Shown in pieces: positions 47,091-56,055 of a stretch of DNA of 62,839 nt (positions are counted from its first letter, which is position 1; the number at the start of each line of letters is the position of its first letter). The notes under the pieces were generated by a model that worked only from the letters and a program-made list of their open reading frames with translations, ran no database searches and was not told the DNA's origin. Position numbers and translations under genes: made by a program. Origin of the DNA: Synechococcales cyanobacterium T60_A2020_003 (lineage in GTDB: Bacteria > Cyanobacteriota > Cyanobacteriia > RECH01); the NCBI GenBank assembly GCA_015272205.1, contig JACYMB010000025.1:1-62839 (forward strand), in the 5' to 3' direction.

Positions 47091-47128
47091 ACCGTTTCAG
47101 TTCTGATGTATGGAGCTGAAACGGTTTT
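47091..47128 (+). terminator. Terminator of ilvD
   Basis: ACCGTTTCAG (47091-47100) pairs with CTGAAACGGT (47116-47125), followed by TTTTG. A 10-bp perfect stem, 28 bp after the ilvD stop. Confidence 0.85.
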
Positions 47129-47167
47129 GTCGTCTGAATTGAATGGATTTTTGCTGGGGAAAGCGCA

Positions 47168-48427
47168 TTAATTCGCTGATCTACCGTTCAAAGCTAACAG
47201 GGCTGAGCCATAGGCCGCATCGGTATGAGAGGCCACAGAGACAGAAACCGGAAGATGGCGATCGCGAATCTTCAGCCAAGCCGGATTCTTTGCGCCACCC
47301 CCTGCGGTGTAAACGTGGGTGAGAGGTGTTGCGCCCAAGTCTTGCAACCGTTGATATCCCAAAGCTTCGATCCGAGCGATGCTCTCCAGCAATCCGTGGA
47401 GAAACACAACCGGATCGGTGGGTCGGGGGCCTAATCGGGGTTGTAAGGTCGGATCGTTAACGGGAAATCGTTCCCCCGGTTTAACTAGGGGATAGTAGTC
47501 TAAGAGGCTGGGCGAGTCTACCGGAATCTGGGCACTCAGGGTTTCTAACTCGGCATTGGTAAAAAACTGACGCAGAACCGCTCCTCCAGTGTTCGACGCA
47601 CCCCCCACCAACCACAGATCCCCCAAGCGATGGCTGTAAATTCCCAAGGCTGGGTCATCAATGCGGGTTTTGCTGAGTAGCTTGAGGACAAGGGTTGAGC
47701 CTAAAGAGGTGACAGCTTCCCCCGGTTGGGTGGCACCACTGGCGAGAAAGGCCGCGATACTGTCCGTGGTTCCGGCATAGACGCAGCAGGTAGACGGAAT
47801 CTGAAATTGGTGGGCGATCGCCCCATCCACGGTGCCAATCTGCTCCCCCGGCCCATACACCCGTGGCAGAGTGATCTGATGGTTCGCGGCGTACATTAGC
47901 AACCAGTCGGGATAGGTGAGCGTGCCCACGTCGTAGCCCAATTTCAAGGCGTTGTGGTCGTCGCTGATTCCCAACCGCCCATGTAGTAAAAACGCCAGCC
48001 AATCGGCCTGATGCATGAGATAGGTTCCGGCAACGGGCACCCCCTGTTCGACCCACGCCACCACCTTGGCAAAGGTGGAGGTAGAGCTAATCACAGCATG
48101 GTTGGCAGGGGCGATCGCCCGCACGACATCTAGCACGATCTCATTCTGAGCATCGTTATACATCAACGGTTCCGTGATTGGCTGTCCAGAGGTATCACAC
48201 AGCATCACCGTCGATGAGGTGCCATTGAGGGCGATCGCTCCCAGGCGTGATCGGAGTTCCGGTGGAATTTGGGTCAGCAATTGATACAGACTATCCCGCC
48301 AGAGCTTGGCTTTTCCCTGATCTAGCTCCGGAAAGACAACGTGGGATTGAGCGCAGACGGTGCGATCGCCATCGATCACCACTGCCCGTGCTCCAGAGGT
48401 GCCAACGTCAATGCCCAGTGCTAGCAT
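47168..48427 (-). CDS. FGGY-family carbohydrate kinase, D-ribulose-kinase-like
   Basis: A 419-aa FGGY sugar kinase. The first 20 residues include LALGIDVGTSGARAVVIDGD (phosphate motif), then NGTSSTVMLCD, HNALKLGYD, CVYAGTTDSIAAFLASGA and AGGGAKNPAW. The pattern strongly recalls the cyanobacterial enzyme SePSK of Synechococcus elongatus, which was characterised as phosphorylating D-ribulose (from memory). Substrate identity here is inferred. It lies 9 bp downstream of a sugar-binding lipoprotein gene, so the two are likely co-transcribed. Confidence 0.87.
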   Translation of the reverse strand: MLALGIDVGTSGARAVVIDGDRTVCAQSHVVFPELDQGKAKLWRDSLYQLLTQIPPELRSRLGAIALNGTSSTVMLCDTSGQPITEPLMYNDAQNEIVLDVVRAIAPANHAVISSTSTFAKVVAWVEQGVPVAGTYLMHQADWLAFLLHGRLGISDDHNALKLGYDVGTLTYPDWLLMYAANHQITLPRVYGPGEQIGTVDGAIAHQFQIPSTCCVYAGTTDSIAAFLASGATQPGEAVTSLGSTLVLKLLSKTRIDDPALGIYSHRLGDLWLVGGASNTGGAVLRQFFTNAELETLSAQIPVDSPSLLDYYPLVKPGERFPVNDPTLQPRLGPRPTDPVVFLHGLLESIARIEALGYQRLQDLGATPLTHVYTAGGGAKNPAWLKIRDRHLPVSVSVASHTDAAYGSALLALNGRSAN

Positions 48428-48436
48428 TCACGCTCC

Positions 48437-49720
48437 TTAGCGGTTATTCCATGCGGTTTCAGCAGCGGCGATCGCCTCATCCACCGTCGATTGTTCCAAC
48501 ATGGCCGATTGCAGATTGGTGTACATGATCTTCTGCAACTCTTTAATATCCGAAATCGTGGGTAGCAATACCTCCGCATCCGCCATTTGGCTAGCGCTGA
48601 CCACCCGTGCTTTCTCCGCTGGATTCGTTTCATCACTCGTCGTCGAGAAATAGCTGTTGTCCAGGGATGCAACGGTGGAGGGTAAAACGTTTGCCTGTTT
48701 AGCAAAGGTGAGCTGATTTTCGGGATTGGTGACGTAGAGGGCAAAATTTAGAGCCGCGTCCGGCTGATCCGTACTGCGCGGAATCACCAAATTCATCACC
48801 GCCACATTTTTCTTACCCGTATCTCCGGTGATCTGCGGCGATGCAGACGAAATCGCGGCAATACTCGGCGCATTCGTGGCGATCGTTGTGAGGAACTGCG
48901 GCCCCGTAGATAGCAGCGCCGTTTCGCCCGATTGATAGAGTTCAATGCCACGGCGATGGCCTTGGGTCAGGACTTCCTGGGGAAGCAAACCCTGTTGGTA
49001 CAAATCCACCCAGTACTGAAACGCCGCTTTCCCAGCGGGTGTGTTGAAGGCGGCTTTACCCTCACTGTCGATCAGGTCAACACCCATCTGCACCATCGAC
49101 TGCAACACCTCTGCGGAATCCTCTGGCACAAAGGTTATGAAAAAGGCGTACTTTCCGGTTTTCTCCTTCACCTGCTTAGCAGCCGTCGCGAGTTCCGCAA
49201 ACGTGGCCGGAGGTTCACTAATACCTGCGGCCTTTAGGAGATCGGTGTTGCTCACGGTAATGCTCGTGGCTAAATACCAGGGAATCCCAAAGCTTTGGCC
49301 ATCCACCTTGTTAGCCTCCCAAATTTTGGGCAAATACAGCGCTTGCTGATCGGGAGAAACTTTGTCATCCAACGGCATCCAAGCGTTGCGTCCGGCAAGC
49401 TGCGCAGCAAAATCAGGGTTTAGGTTGACCACATCCGGAGCGGTGTTTGCGGATACAGCCGTCAGAATTTTGCTTTGCATATCTGCCCACGGTACATCCG
49501 TCCAGCGCACCTTTACGCCTGGATTTTCGGTTTCAAACTCGGCAATGAGCTGGTTAAAGTAGTCTGTAAACTCCGGCTGGAGCTGCATTGTCCAAAATTC
49601 AACGTCCTGTGTGCCATCCGTAGCCGAAGTCGAGCTTTGCGGAGCCGAGGCGCAGCTCACCATCCAGCTCATAATCAAGCCTAAAACAGCAAAGATTCCT
49701 AGGCGTTTCCAGTTCCTCAT
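48437..49720 (-). CDS. Sugar ABC transporter substrate-binding lipoprotein
   Basis: A family 1 extracellular solute-binding protein, 427 aa. The signal peptide carries a lipobox ending in MVSCAS, so the mature protein should be membrane anchored at the Cys. The body has EFWTMQLQPEFTDYFNQLI, VRWTDVPWADMQSKILTAVS, APDVVNLNP, GIPWYLATS and DAALNFALYVTNPENQLTFA, typical of maltose- and glycerol-phosphate-type binding proteins. No permease or ATPase gene is adjacent, so it must use subunits encoded elsewhere. It shares a transcript with the ribulose-kinase-like gene, which suggests a sugar or polyol ligand. Confidence 0.9.
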   Translation of the reverse strand: MRNWKRLGIFAVLGLIMSWMVSCASAPQSSTSATDGTQDVEFWTMQLQPEFTDYFNQLIAEFETENPGVKVRWTDVPWADMQSKILTAVSANTAPDVVNLNPDFAAQLAGRNAWMPLDDKVSPDQQALYLPKIWEANKVDGQSFGIPWYLATSITVSNTDLLKAAGISEPPATFAELATAAKQVKEKTGKYAFFITFVPEDSAEVLQSMVQMGVDLIDSEGKAAFNTPAGKAAFQYWVDLYQQGLLPQEVLTQGHRRGIELYQSGETALLSTGPQFLTTIATNAPSIAAISSASPQITGDTGKKNVAVMNLVIPRSTDQPDAALNFALYVTNPENQLTFAKQANVLPSTVASLDNSYFSTTSDETNPAEKARVVSASQMADAEVLLPTISDIKELQKIMYTNLQSAMLEQSTVDEAIAAAETAWNNR

Positions 49721-49950
49721 ATTGGTTATAGAGATATCCTTTCATAAGCATCAATACTATATCAGGCACCTCGATCCCTTTTTGAACAATCGAATAGGGT
49801 GAAGTTCTGCGATCGCCCATTATGGAGATCTTCAGCGGACTTAATTAAGGGCTAGACTTTCCTATTGAGGGTAGTCTTTTTTAGTATGAGGATAAGGAAA
49901 AAGAGGTCATCTCCTTAACAGTTGGATAATTGCAGGCGAATCTGTTCGTT
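49721..49950. other. Upstream region of the binding-protein gene
   Basis: It holds the presumed promoter of the minus-strand lipoprotein-kinase pair. ORFs of about 65-73 codons here are unrelated to known proteins. A MITE (49954-50042) and a decayed transposase follow on the right. Confidence 0.4.
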
Positions 49951-49953
49951 GTA

Positions 49954-50042
49954 TAGCAATCCTATTTGGATTGTGAAATGTGCGCCCCGTCGGGGCGCAC
50001 ATTTCACAACTCATCTTTTTCATAAATCACGTAGGAACGCTA
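49954..50042. mobile_element. TA-flanked palindromic MITE
   Basis: Ends TAGCAATCCTA and TAGGAACGCTA (inverted) are flanked by TA (49952-49953; 50043-50044). The core is a perfect palindrome, TTGTGAAATGTGCGCCCCG (49971-49989) with its complement at 49991-50009 around a single T. It has no coding capacity. Its terminal architecture matches the element at 31536-31626, but its core sequence is unrelated. Confidence 0.75.
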
Positions 50043-50090
50043 TAGTGATGGATGAAATTCCAAATCGCGGCAATATGATTATCCCTAGTT

Positions 50091-51012
50091 CTAATCAAGT
50101 TTATGTTTGTTAGGTTTCGCCGTTCCACGGCCATTTAAGGAAGAAGCAATCAGGAAGTTGCGTAACCAGTGATCATGATAGCGGAAGCCATTGAGGTTCT
50201 CAAAGGGAGACATCGAATGCAGCTCTAGTGCTTGAATCTTGCGTCCGTAGGGATGGAAATTCCACAGCAACGCCATCGCTCGTAAGCCTTGCCTTGCGGC
50301 TTCTAGCGTTCCATGAAAGTATTGCATTGCATGGCATACAAGATACGGTCTTGATAATTCATTCATAGGTCTACTTGCTTGCTGATGCGATAGGCATCTG
50401 GCAACGCAAAGGTGACCTTCAGTTGAGGGGCTTTGTTGGGCAAGGTTATCAGTTTCTGTCTGGCTTTATCGGGTAAGTCGTATTCCGGACGCTTTGCCCA
50501 TTCCTCTAACCGACGCAGGCGTTGAGCAAACTGCCAGAGATGCCACAGTTTGTCGGTGACCAGTTTGAACACTCCAGAGGCTCGACGATACAGTTGTTGC
50601 ACACTCAGTACGATACGCAAAAAACGCAGCACAATGGTGATGTTTGGAAACAGGGCGTTCCATGCCTGTTGGGTCGCCTCCCACCCATCGGTATTGACAC
50701 TTTCAGGACAATCCTCTGGGTAGCTCTGGTGGGCTTCGAGTTGAACCTCTCCATAAGCCTGCTTCAGCGCTTCTGCGTCAGCCCGTTGAGTGACACTTAC
50801 CCCTAAAAAGCACCCGACTGCGGCGGTTACGGCAATATACATCCGGTTTCCCTACCACCAACTATGCTTTTCATCGGCCACTAGGTGAGGGGGGGGGAAC
50901 GCATCGGGGGCTTTCACCGTACTGCCGACAACCGATGCACGTCCTAAGGACTGGGTGGCATGGTACCAGTACATCGCTGAGTGTCCTAAGACATGAGCGA
51001 TCCTCATTGCCG
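50091..51012 (-). pseudogene. Decayed transposase
   Basis: Minus-strand pieces of one transposase are seen in order. An N-terminally incomplete part (RIAHVLGHSAMYWYHATQSL, then VADEKHSWW) ends at a TAG where the intact protein would read Q. The next part runs from 50842 (GCFLGVSVTQRADAEALKQA, VNTDGWEATQQAWNALFP, then KVTFALPDAYRISKQVDL). A frameshift at 50363-50366 moves into the third part (MNELSRPYLVCHAMQYFHGT, then RAMALLWNFHPYG and LNGFRYHDHWL). I recognise this as a widespread cyanobacterial transposase type but cannot name the IS family. The N-terminus is cut exactly at the aat stop. No terminal inverted repeats were found. Confidence 0.8.
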
Positions 51013-51015
51013 ACG

Positions 51016-51594
51016 TTAGACGAACAAACAGGGCTGACGCACGGCTTGATGAAGCAATTTCTCGTAGCTGCGATTGGAGACAAGGTAGGCACCGAACCGT
51101 TCAAGGTGAGGATTGGTCATTTGAGCATCAAAAAGCAGAAATTGGCGCGATCGCAAGTGTTCCACCAGTTTCACCATCGCCACCTTTGAGCCCTCAGGAA
51201 TCCGGTAAAACATAGACTCCCCGATAAACGCTCCGCCAATAGCAATGCCCAGGATTCCCCCTGCCAGCTCTTGCCCTTGCCAGGTTTCAAAACTGTGCGC
51301 CCAACCCGCCTGATGGAGTGCAATATAGATTTCTTTGAGTTCATCCGAGATCCACGTGGTCTCTCGATTGGCACATCCTTCGACAACAGCGAAGAAGTCT
51401 TTATTAATCGCAACCGTAAATCGATTTTGATTCAGCACCCGCTGGAGCGATCGCGGATAGCAAAAACGGTCGTCTAACGGAATCAGCGCTCGTTCGCGAC
51501 TTGAATACCAAGAAAGCCCCTGGGTTTCGTCGTTTTCCATTAAAAAGTAGCCCTGGGCATAGGCTTGGATAATGGCGGGAATATTGTACTGAAT
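51016..51594 (-). CDS. aat: Leucyl/phenylalanyl-tRNA-protein transferase, probable AUU start
   Basis: Adds Leu or Phe to proteins with N-terminal Arg or Lys, marking them for the N-end rule (ClpS/ClpAP). Conserved blocks: [71 protein letters not shown]. The first ATG (51540) would lose the conserved N-terminal block, but upstream in frame the sequence reads [16 protein letters not shown]. No ATG, GTG or TTG lies between the in-frame TAG and that block. An ATT at 51592-51594 is preceded 8 nt upstream by a strong GGGAGG. I infer initiation at AUU (192 aa). A sequencing error (ATT for ATG) is the alternative. Confidence 0.85.
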   Translation of the reverse strand: MQYNIPAIIQAYAQGYFLMENDETQGLSWYSSRERALIPLDDRFCYPRSLQRVLNQNRFTVAINKDFFAVVEGCANRETTWISDELKEIYIALHQAGWAHSFETWQGQELAGGILGIAIGGAFIGESMFYRIPEGSKVAMVKLVEHLRSRQFLLFDAQMTNPHLERFGAYLVSNRSYEKLLHQAVRQPCLFV

Positions 51595-51602
51595 GGGTAC
51601 GA

Positions 51603-51608
51603 CCTCCC
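51603..51608 (-). promoter_or_regulatory. Shine-Dalgarno site deciding the aat start
   Basis: GGGAGG on the minus strand, 8 nt before the ATT codon at 51592-51594. No comparable site precedes the ATG at 51540, which instead lies inside the conserved protein. Confidence 0.65.
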
Positions 51609-51808
51609 AAGGCTTGTGAAAGATCCTACAACGATGGCGGGTTGGAGTCTAATCCAGTTTAGCCGAGCGATCGCCCCTATGCTCGATTTATAAACCGCTT
51701 GTATGAATGGGGGCAGGAAGGCAAATTGTGGCACAGCAGACATCTGATGTACAGGGCCAAAGAACAGGGTAGGATTGGGGTGCTGACCACTCGTTCGAGG
51801 AGATTTCT

Positions 51809-52141
51809 ATGGTTGAACCCATTCCTCCAATTACGCTTCAGCCAGCGACCGATCCCCAACAAGAGGGAGAATGGCTCAAGCAAACTTTGCATAAATGGCT
51901 CAACACAGAGTTTATCCCAGAAGCGGTGAATGAACAGATTGCGTCGCGGGCAGCTCAGGTCTTTGTACGGCAGCGCATGGAGGGAGAAAACGATCTGGGG
52001 TCGTTGGTGATTGCGTTGGTGACGGAGATGCAAGCGTTTGATTTTTCGAACAGCTTCTATAGTGAGTTTGCGATCGCCAATGCGGTGAGTGATTTAGTTT
52101 TGGAAAGCTTGGGCATTGACAACCGCTGCTGTGGGCAATAG
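51809..52141 (+). CDS. Small conserved-looking hypothetical protein, 110 aa
   Basis: A soluble helical protein starting at ATG 51809, with GAGGAGATTTCT just upstream as a good ribosome site. It contains EGEWLKQTLHKWLNTEFIPE, RAAQVFVRQRMEGENDLGSL and MQAFDFSNSFYSEFAIANAV. There are no known motifs. It is divergent from aat and convergent with ftsH, the only plus-strand gene in the last 14 kb. I think it belongs to a cyanobacteria-specific family, with unknown function. Confidence 0.75.
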   Translation: MVEPIPPITLQPATDPQQEGEWLKQTLHKWLNTEFIPEAVNEQIASRAAQVFVRQRMEGENDLGSLVIALVTEMQAFDFSNSFYSEFAIANAVSDLVLESLGIDNRCCGQ

Positions 52142-52154
52142 CAGATGTGGGCAA

Positions 52155-52192
52155 TAAAAAAAGGCCAGCCCCCGTTCGGAAGGCTAGCCTTT
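52155..52192 (-). terminator. Terminator of ftsH (possibly bidirectional)
   Basis: AAAGGCTAGCC pairs with GGCTGGCCTTT (11 bp, one G-T pair), followed on the minus strand by TTTTATT. It lies 24 bp after the ftsH stop and between convergent genes. Confidence 0.85.
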
Positions 52193-52216
52193 CAAATTTA
52201 GGATGATAGCAATGGC

Positions 52217-54112
52217 TTAGGCGATCGCTGCCATTTTGACGTCGTTGCTGCTCAGGAGTTGCTGGAGTTCTTCAGCATCTACGGTTTCCTGCTCCACCAG
52301 CAGGTCTGCCAGTTTATCCAAAACGTGACGGTTGCCAATGAGAACCTCTTTCGCCCGACGATAGGCCTGATCCACTAAGTTGCGAACTTCTTCGTCAATC
52401 GCAGCGGCGGTTTCCTCGGAGAAGTCCCGCTCAGCGGCGATATCGCGACCGAGAAACATGTTGCCCTGCTGACGACCAAGAGCCACAGGGCCAAGGCGAT
52501 CGCTCATGCCAAAACGCATCACCATCATGCGGGCATCCCGTGCTACCTGCTGAAGGTCATTTGAGGCTCCGGTGGTAATCTCTTCATCGCCAAAGACGAT
52601 CTCTTCCGCAATTCGACCCCCCAGAGCAACGGCCATCCGATTTTGCAGATAGGAACGGGAGTAGAGACCAGAATCCAAGCGATCTTCGCTGGGAGTAAAC
52701 CACGTGAGACCACCCGCCCGTCCGCGAGGAATGATGCTAATTTTCTGCACAGGATCGTAATCCGGCATCAAGGCACCGACCAAAGCGTGACCCGCTTCGT
52801 GATAAGCCACCAAGGACTTGCGCTTCTCGCTCATTACCCGATCTTTCTTCTCTGGCCCAGCGAGGACACGATCAATCGCATCGTTCACTTCATCCATTGA
52901 GATTTCAGTCAGGCTGCGACGTGCCGCGAGAATGGCTGCCTCGTTCAGCAAGTTGGACAAGTCTGCCCCAGTGAATCCAGGCGTCCGGCGGGCGATTTTT
53001 TCTAGATCCACGTCTTTCGCTAGCGTCTTACCGCGAGCGTGAACGTTCAGAATTTCCAAACGACCTGCATAGTCGGGGCGATCGACTACCACCTGACGGT
53101 CAAAACGACCGGGACGGAGGAGTGCCGCGTCTAGAACATCAGGACGGTTCGTAGCAGCGATGATGATGATTCCGGTGTTGCCTTCAAAACCATCCATCTC
53201 CGTGAGCAACTGGTTTAGGGTTTGCTCACGCTCATCGTTACCACCGCCAAGACCTGCACCACGCTGACGACCAACCGCGTCAATTTCATCAATGAAGACG
53301 ATACAGGGCGCATTGGCCTTAGCCTGCTCAAACAGGTCGCGCACGCGGGACGCACCCACACCGACAAACATTTCTACAAACTCAGAACCGGAAATGGAGA
53401 AGAAAGGTACACCTGCTTCACCAGCAACGGCCTTTGCGAGCAAGGTTTTTCCAGTTCCCGGAGGACCGACAAGGAGAACACCCTTCGGAATCTTTGCGCC
53501 AATGGCTGTGAAGCGATCCGCGTTCTTGAGGAAGTCAACGACTTCAGCCAGCTCCAGCTTGGCCTGCTCAATTCCCGCTACATCCCCAAACGTAACCTGG
53601 GTTTGGGGTTCCATCTGCACGCGTGCTTTGGACTTGCCAAAGTTCATCGCTTGGCTGCCGGGGCCACTTTGGGCACGCCGCAAAATAAAGAAAAGCACAA
53701 TCAACAGCAGGAACGGAATCAGCAGTGTGCTGAAGATGCGGGCAAGAATGTTGTCGTCAGGCTGAGGACTAACCCGGATATCGACGTTGTTGTTCGTGAG
53801 GATATCAATCAACTGAGGATCGTTGGGCAAATTCACCAGAACTTTGCCACCATCATCCGTTGTAACGAGCGCACGGGTACGATCCGAACTGATATCAACT
53901 TTTTCTACGTTGTTGGCCTCAACCTGCGAAATAAATTCGCTGTAGCGCCACGTTTCCTGCGATTGAGGTTGCCGATCGAGCAGTGCGGTGGCTAGAAAAA
54001 TCACCACAACCACGAGAAGGGCATATAAACCTACATTTCTCCATCGCTTATTCACCGAGGCTAATCCTCCTAAATCGCTGACTTCGCTATCGTGATTAAA
54101 TTTTGAACCCAA
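52217..54112 (-). CDS. ftsH: ATP-dependent zinc metalloprotease FtsH
   Basis: Membrane-bound AAA+ protease that degrades damaged membrane proteins, in cyanobacteria notably photosystem II D1. The 631-aa protein has an N-terminal membrane helix ([20 protein letters not shown]), a periplasmic or lumenal loop and a second helix ([18 protein letters not shown]). The AAA domain follows with Walker A GPPGTGKT and Walker B IVFIDEID, then the SRH ([19 protein letters not shown]), the zinc motif HEAGH and the downstream Asp. It is closest in general pattern to the FtsH2 type. pabC is 45 bp upstream on the same strand. Confidence 0.97.
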   Translation of the reverse strand: MGSKFNHDSEVSDLGGLASVNKRWRNVGLYALLVVVVIFLATALLDRQPQSQETWRYSEFISQVEANNVEKVDISSDRTRALVTTDDGGKVLVNLPNDPQLIDILTNNNVDIRVSPQPDDNILARIFSTLLIPFLLLIVLFFILRRAQSGPGSQAMNFGKSKARVQMEPQTQVTFGDVAGIEQAKLELAEVVDFLKNADRFTAIGAKIPKGVLLVGPPGTGKTLLAKAVAGEAGVPFFSISGSEFVEMFVGVGASRVRDLFEQAKANAPCIVFIDEIDAVGRQRGAGLGGGNDEREQTLNQLLTEMDGFEGNTGIIIIAATNRPDVLDAALLRPGRFDRQVVVDRPDYAGRLEILNVHARGKTLAKDVDLEKIARRTPGFTGADLSNLLNEAAILAARRSLTEISMDEVNDAIDRVLAGPEKKDRVMSEKRKSLVAYHEAGHALVGALMPDYDPVQKISIIPRGRAGGLTWFTPSEDRLDSGLYSRSYLQNRMAVALGGRIAEEIVFGDEEITTGASNDLQQVARDARMMVMRFGMSDRLGPVALGRQQGNMFLGRDIAAERDFSEETAAAIDEEVRNLVDQAYRRAKEVLIGNRHVLDKLADLLVEQETVDAEELQQLLSSNDVKMAAIA

Positions 54113-54157
54113 ACGCCAAGAAAGTGGATTCTTATGTTAACTAATATTAACCTAATC

Positions 54158-54973
54158 TTAGAAATCTGGGCTGGATGTGCTGTGAAATTGAGTCACTAAG
54201 GTTTGGATTGAGGGATGTTTGGGATTGAACCGTTGCCTCTCAGCGTTTATGAGAACGGTGTGAATCGGGACGACACCCACAACGGCGTTGCTGTAGGCGA
54301 TCGCCTCTAGCTGAGAAATAACATCGCCTGTCCAAGACGTTTCTCTAATCCTTTCATTTTGGCATCTCAACCGGGACATTAGGTGCGATCGCCCAATTCC
54401 AGGCAGAATCCCATCGGCCAGCGGTGGCGTCCACCATGTACCCTTGCCCCAACCCCACAGGGTTCCCGTACTTGTTTCTAACCAGTGCCCTGCGGCATTT
54501 ATGAGAATCGCCTCTTGGGCGTGATAAGCTTGGGCATCCCGTTTTGCCTGCCACGAGGCAAGATAATTTCCGGTTTTGAGATGGGGGAGCGATCGCCCGT
54601 AATCCTCTGGAGGAGTTGCCACCCAAGCGGTGATGCCGTGTTGCTGCTGTTCGGATAAATCAGGCGGGAGCGATCGCCCCGTGATCCATTCCTGTCCTTC
54701 TGGAAACAGGGTAATGCGTAAAATCGGATACTGCTGAGCTAGGGCGATCGCCCCTTGGTGAATCTGCTTCCAGTCGGGGGATGTCCAGCCGAGGGTTTGG
54801 ATGCTGTGACGGAGGCGATCGCAATGAGCCTGCCAGAAGGTAAGGGAATGATCGAGGGTGCCGTCATAGACTCGAAGGGTCGTAAAAACCGTCGCACCGT
54901 ACAACAGCCCAGGATTGTGAATCGAGATCTGAAGGGTTTCACCTGGATCCAGAACCCCGTTATACCAGTACAC
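54158..54973 (-). CDS. pabC: Aminodeoxychorismate lyase-like class IV aminotransferase
   Basis: PLP enzyme of fold type IV that releases p-aminobenzoate from 4-amino-4-deoxychorismate for folate synthesis. At 271 aa it is typical. The N-terminus has WYNGVLDPGETLQISIHNPG and LLYGATVFTTLRVYDG. The catalytic Lys is in LPHLKTGNYLASWQAK, and E-x-STGTLW binds the cofactor. D-amino-acid or branched-chain transaminases share the fold, but this sequence lacks their usual Arg pattern and PabC is the best match. It lies 9 bp downstream of the TPR-like gene. Confidence 0.83.
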   Translation of the reverse strand: MYWYNGVLDPGETLQISIHNPGLLYGATVFTTLRVYDGTLDHSLTFWQAHCDRLRHSIQTLGWTSPDWKQIHQGAIALAQQYPILRITLFPEGQEWITGRSLPPDLSEQQQHGITAWVATPPEDYGRSLPHLKTGNYLASWQAKRDAQAYHAQEAILINAAGHWLETSTGTLWGWGKGTWWTPPLADGILPGIGRSHLMSRLRCQNERIRETSWTGDVISQLEAIAYSNAVVGVVPIHTVLINAERQRFNPKHPSIQTLVTQFHSTSSPDF

Positions 54974-54982
54974 GTCTAGTCC

Positions 54983-55840
54983 TCACGTGGCGTTTTCGGG
55001 AAGCTGCACGGCAATGCTGCCATTTGGCTCTTGAATAATTTTGCCGCCTAATGCCTCAATCCGTATGAGAGCTGTTTGACGAACGCGACTATCGGGGGAC
55101 GTGCTAAGCACCATCATCCATGCGCCAATCTGGGCTTTTGTACTGTCTGGATCATTGGCGAGGAATGCGGCGGTTTGTTCAGAGACCAGAGCGACCTCCT
55201 CACTGCCTGCAACGCCCGATTGCCTTGCCCAGTCGGCAGCCGTACGAAAGGATTGTTCGGCTTGCTTAGCATCGCCTAGGAACAGGATCTCGTCAATTCC
55301 CTTTTGCCGCCATAGATAAAATGAGTCGGCGGGCATCGTGGGCGTCATCTGGCTCAGCCCTTGATTCATCAGGTTGACAGCCCGTTCCGGCATCCCCGCG
55401 TACAGGGAAGTACTCACCGATAGAAAGAAATAGGGGTCTAAAAAGAAGGGATCGCGTTGGGTGGTGATTTCAAAAAATTCTGGACTGAGGGAGTAGCCCG
55501 TCACCTGGCGAGCATCATCATCCCCAAAGTACTGAATAAAGTTGAGAAACGCCCAGTCAGCCAGCAGATTGTCATAACCAAAGGCAGGCGATCGCTGGAG
55601 AAGGGCAAGCTGCTGAGCTTGCGTGGAGACTTCTGCTTGCATCTCGGCATCCGTACGGAGGGCACGATTGCTGAGTTGCTCAAGCCGTGGTTTTTGTAGA
55701 ACTCCAATGCCGACGATTGCGGCAATGCCAACGGCGATCGCGCCTAGGGTTTGGCCTAAATTTTGACGAGGATTGGACGCCATCATGCAACGCTGCGAAC
55801 CACAAAATGACTGCTTTAAGTATGCCCAAAACCTAGACAT
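54983..55840 (-). CDS. Membrane-anchored TPR-like hypothetical protein
   Basis: Up to 285 aa; a start at Met19 or Met20 (55786 or 55783, MMASNPRQN) is also likely. One hydrophobic segment ([18 protein letters not shown]) lies near the N-terminus. The rest is helical with repeat-like units: FFLDPYFFLSVSTSLYAGMP, ERAVNLMNQGL and FLGDAKQAEQSFRTAADWAR, suggesting tetratricopeptide repeats facing one side of the membrane. It is in a run with pabC and ftsH. The function is unknown. Confidence 0.75.
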   Translation of the reverse strand: MSRFWAYLKQSFCGSQRCMMASNPRQNLGQTLGAIAVGIAAIVGIGVLQKPRLEQLSNRALRTDAEMQAEVSTQAQQLALLQRSPAFGYDNLLADWAFLNFIQYFGDDDARQVTGYSLSPEFFEITTQRDPFFLDPYFFLSVSTSLYAGMPERAVNLMNQGLSQMTPTMPADSFYLWRQKGIDEILFLGDAKQAEQSFRTAADWARQSGVAGSEEVALVSEQTAAFLANDPDSTKAQIGAWMMVLSTSPDSRVRQTALIRIEALGGKIIQEPNGSIAVQLPENAT

Positions 55841-56055
55841 TAAGGACTACGTGTCGTCCTTTCATCCCACTTTAAACCTATTCACCCTGATTGACTGACA
55901 AAACTCACACAACCCTGATTCTCTTGTCGGTTGGGTGAGCGCTAGTGTAACCCAACAGAGTAAAGGCTAGAGTTGGGTTCCATATTGTTTTACCCAACCT
56001 ACTAGAAAAGATATGTCAGTCAACCAACCGTTTCACCTCTCCACCCCTTCACCCC

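Noticed and set aside
51677-52033. 118-codon minus-strand ORF opposite the 110-aa gene
   Set aside because: Shadow of the plus-strand gene, which has a good ribosome site and protein-like sequence.
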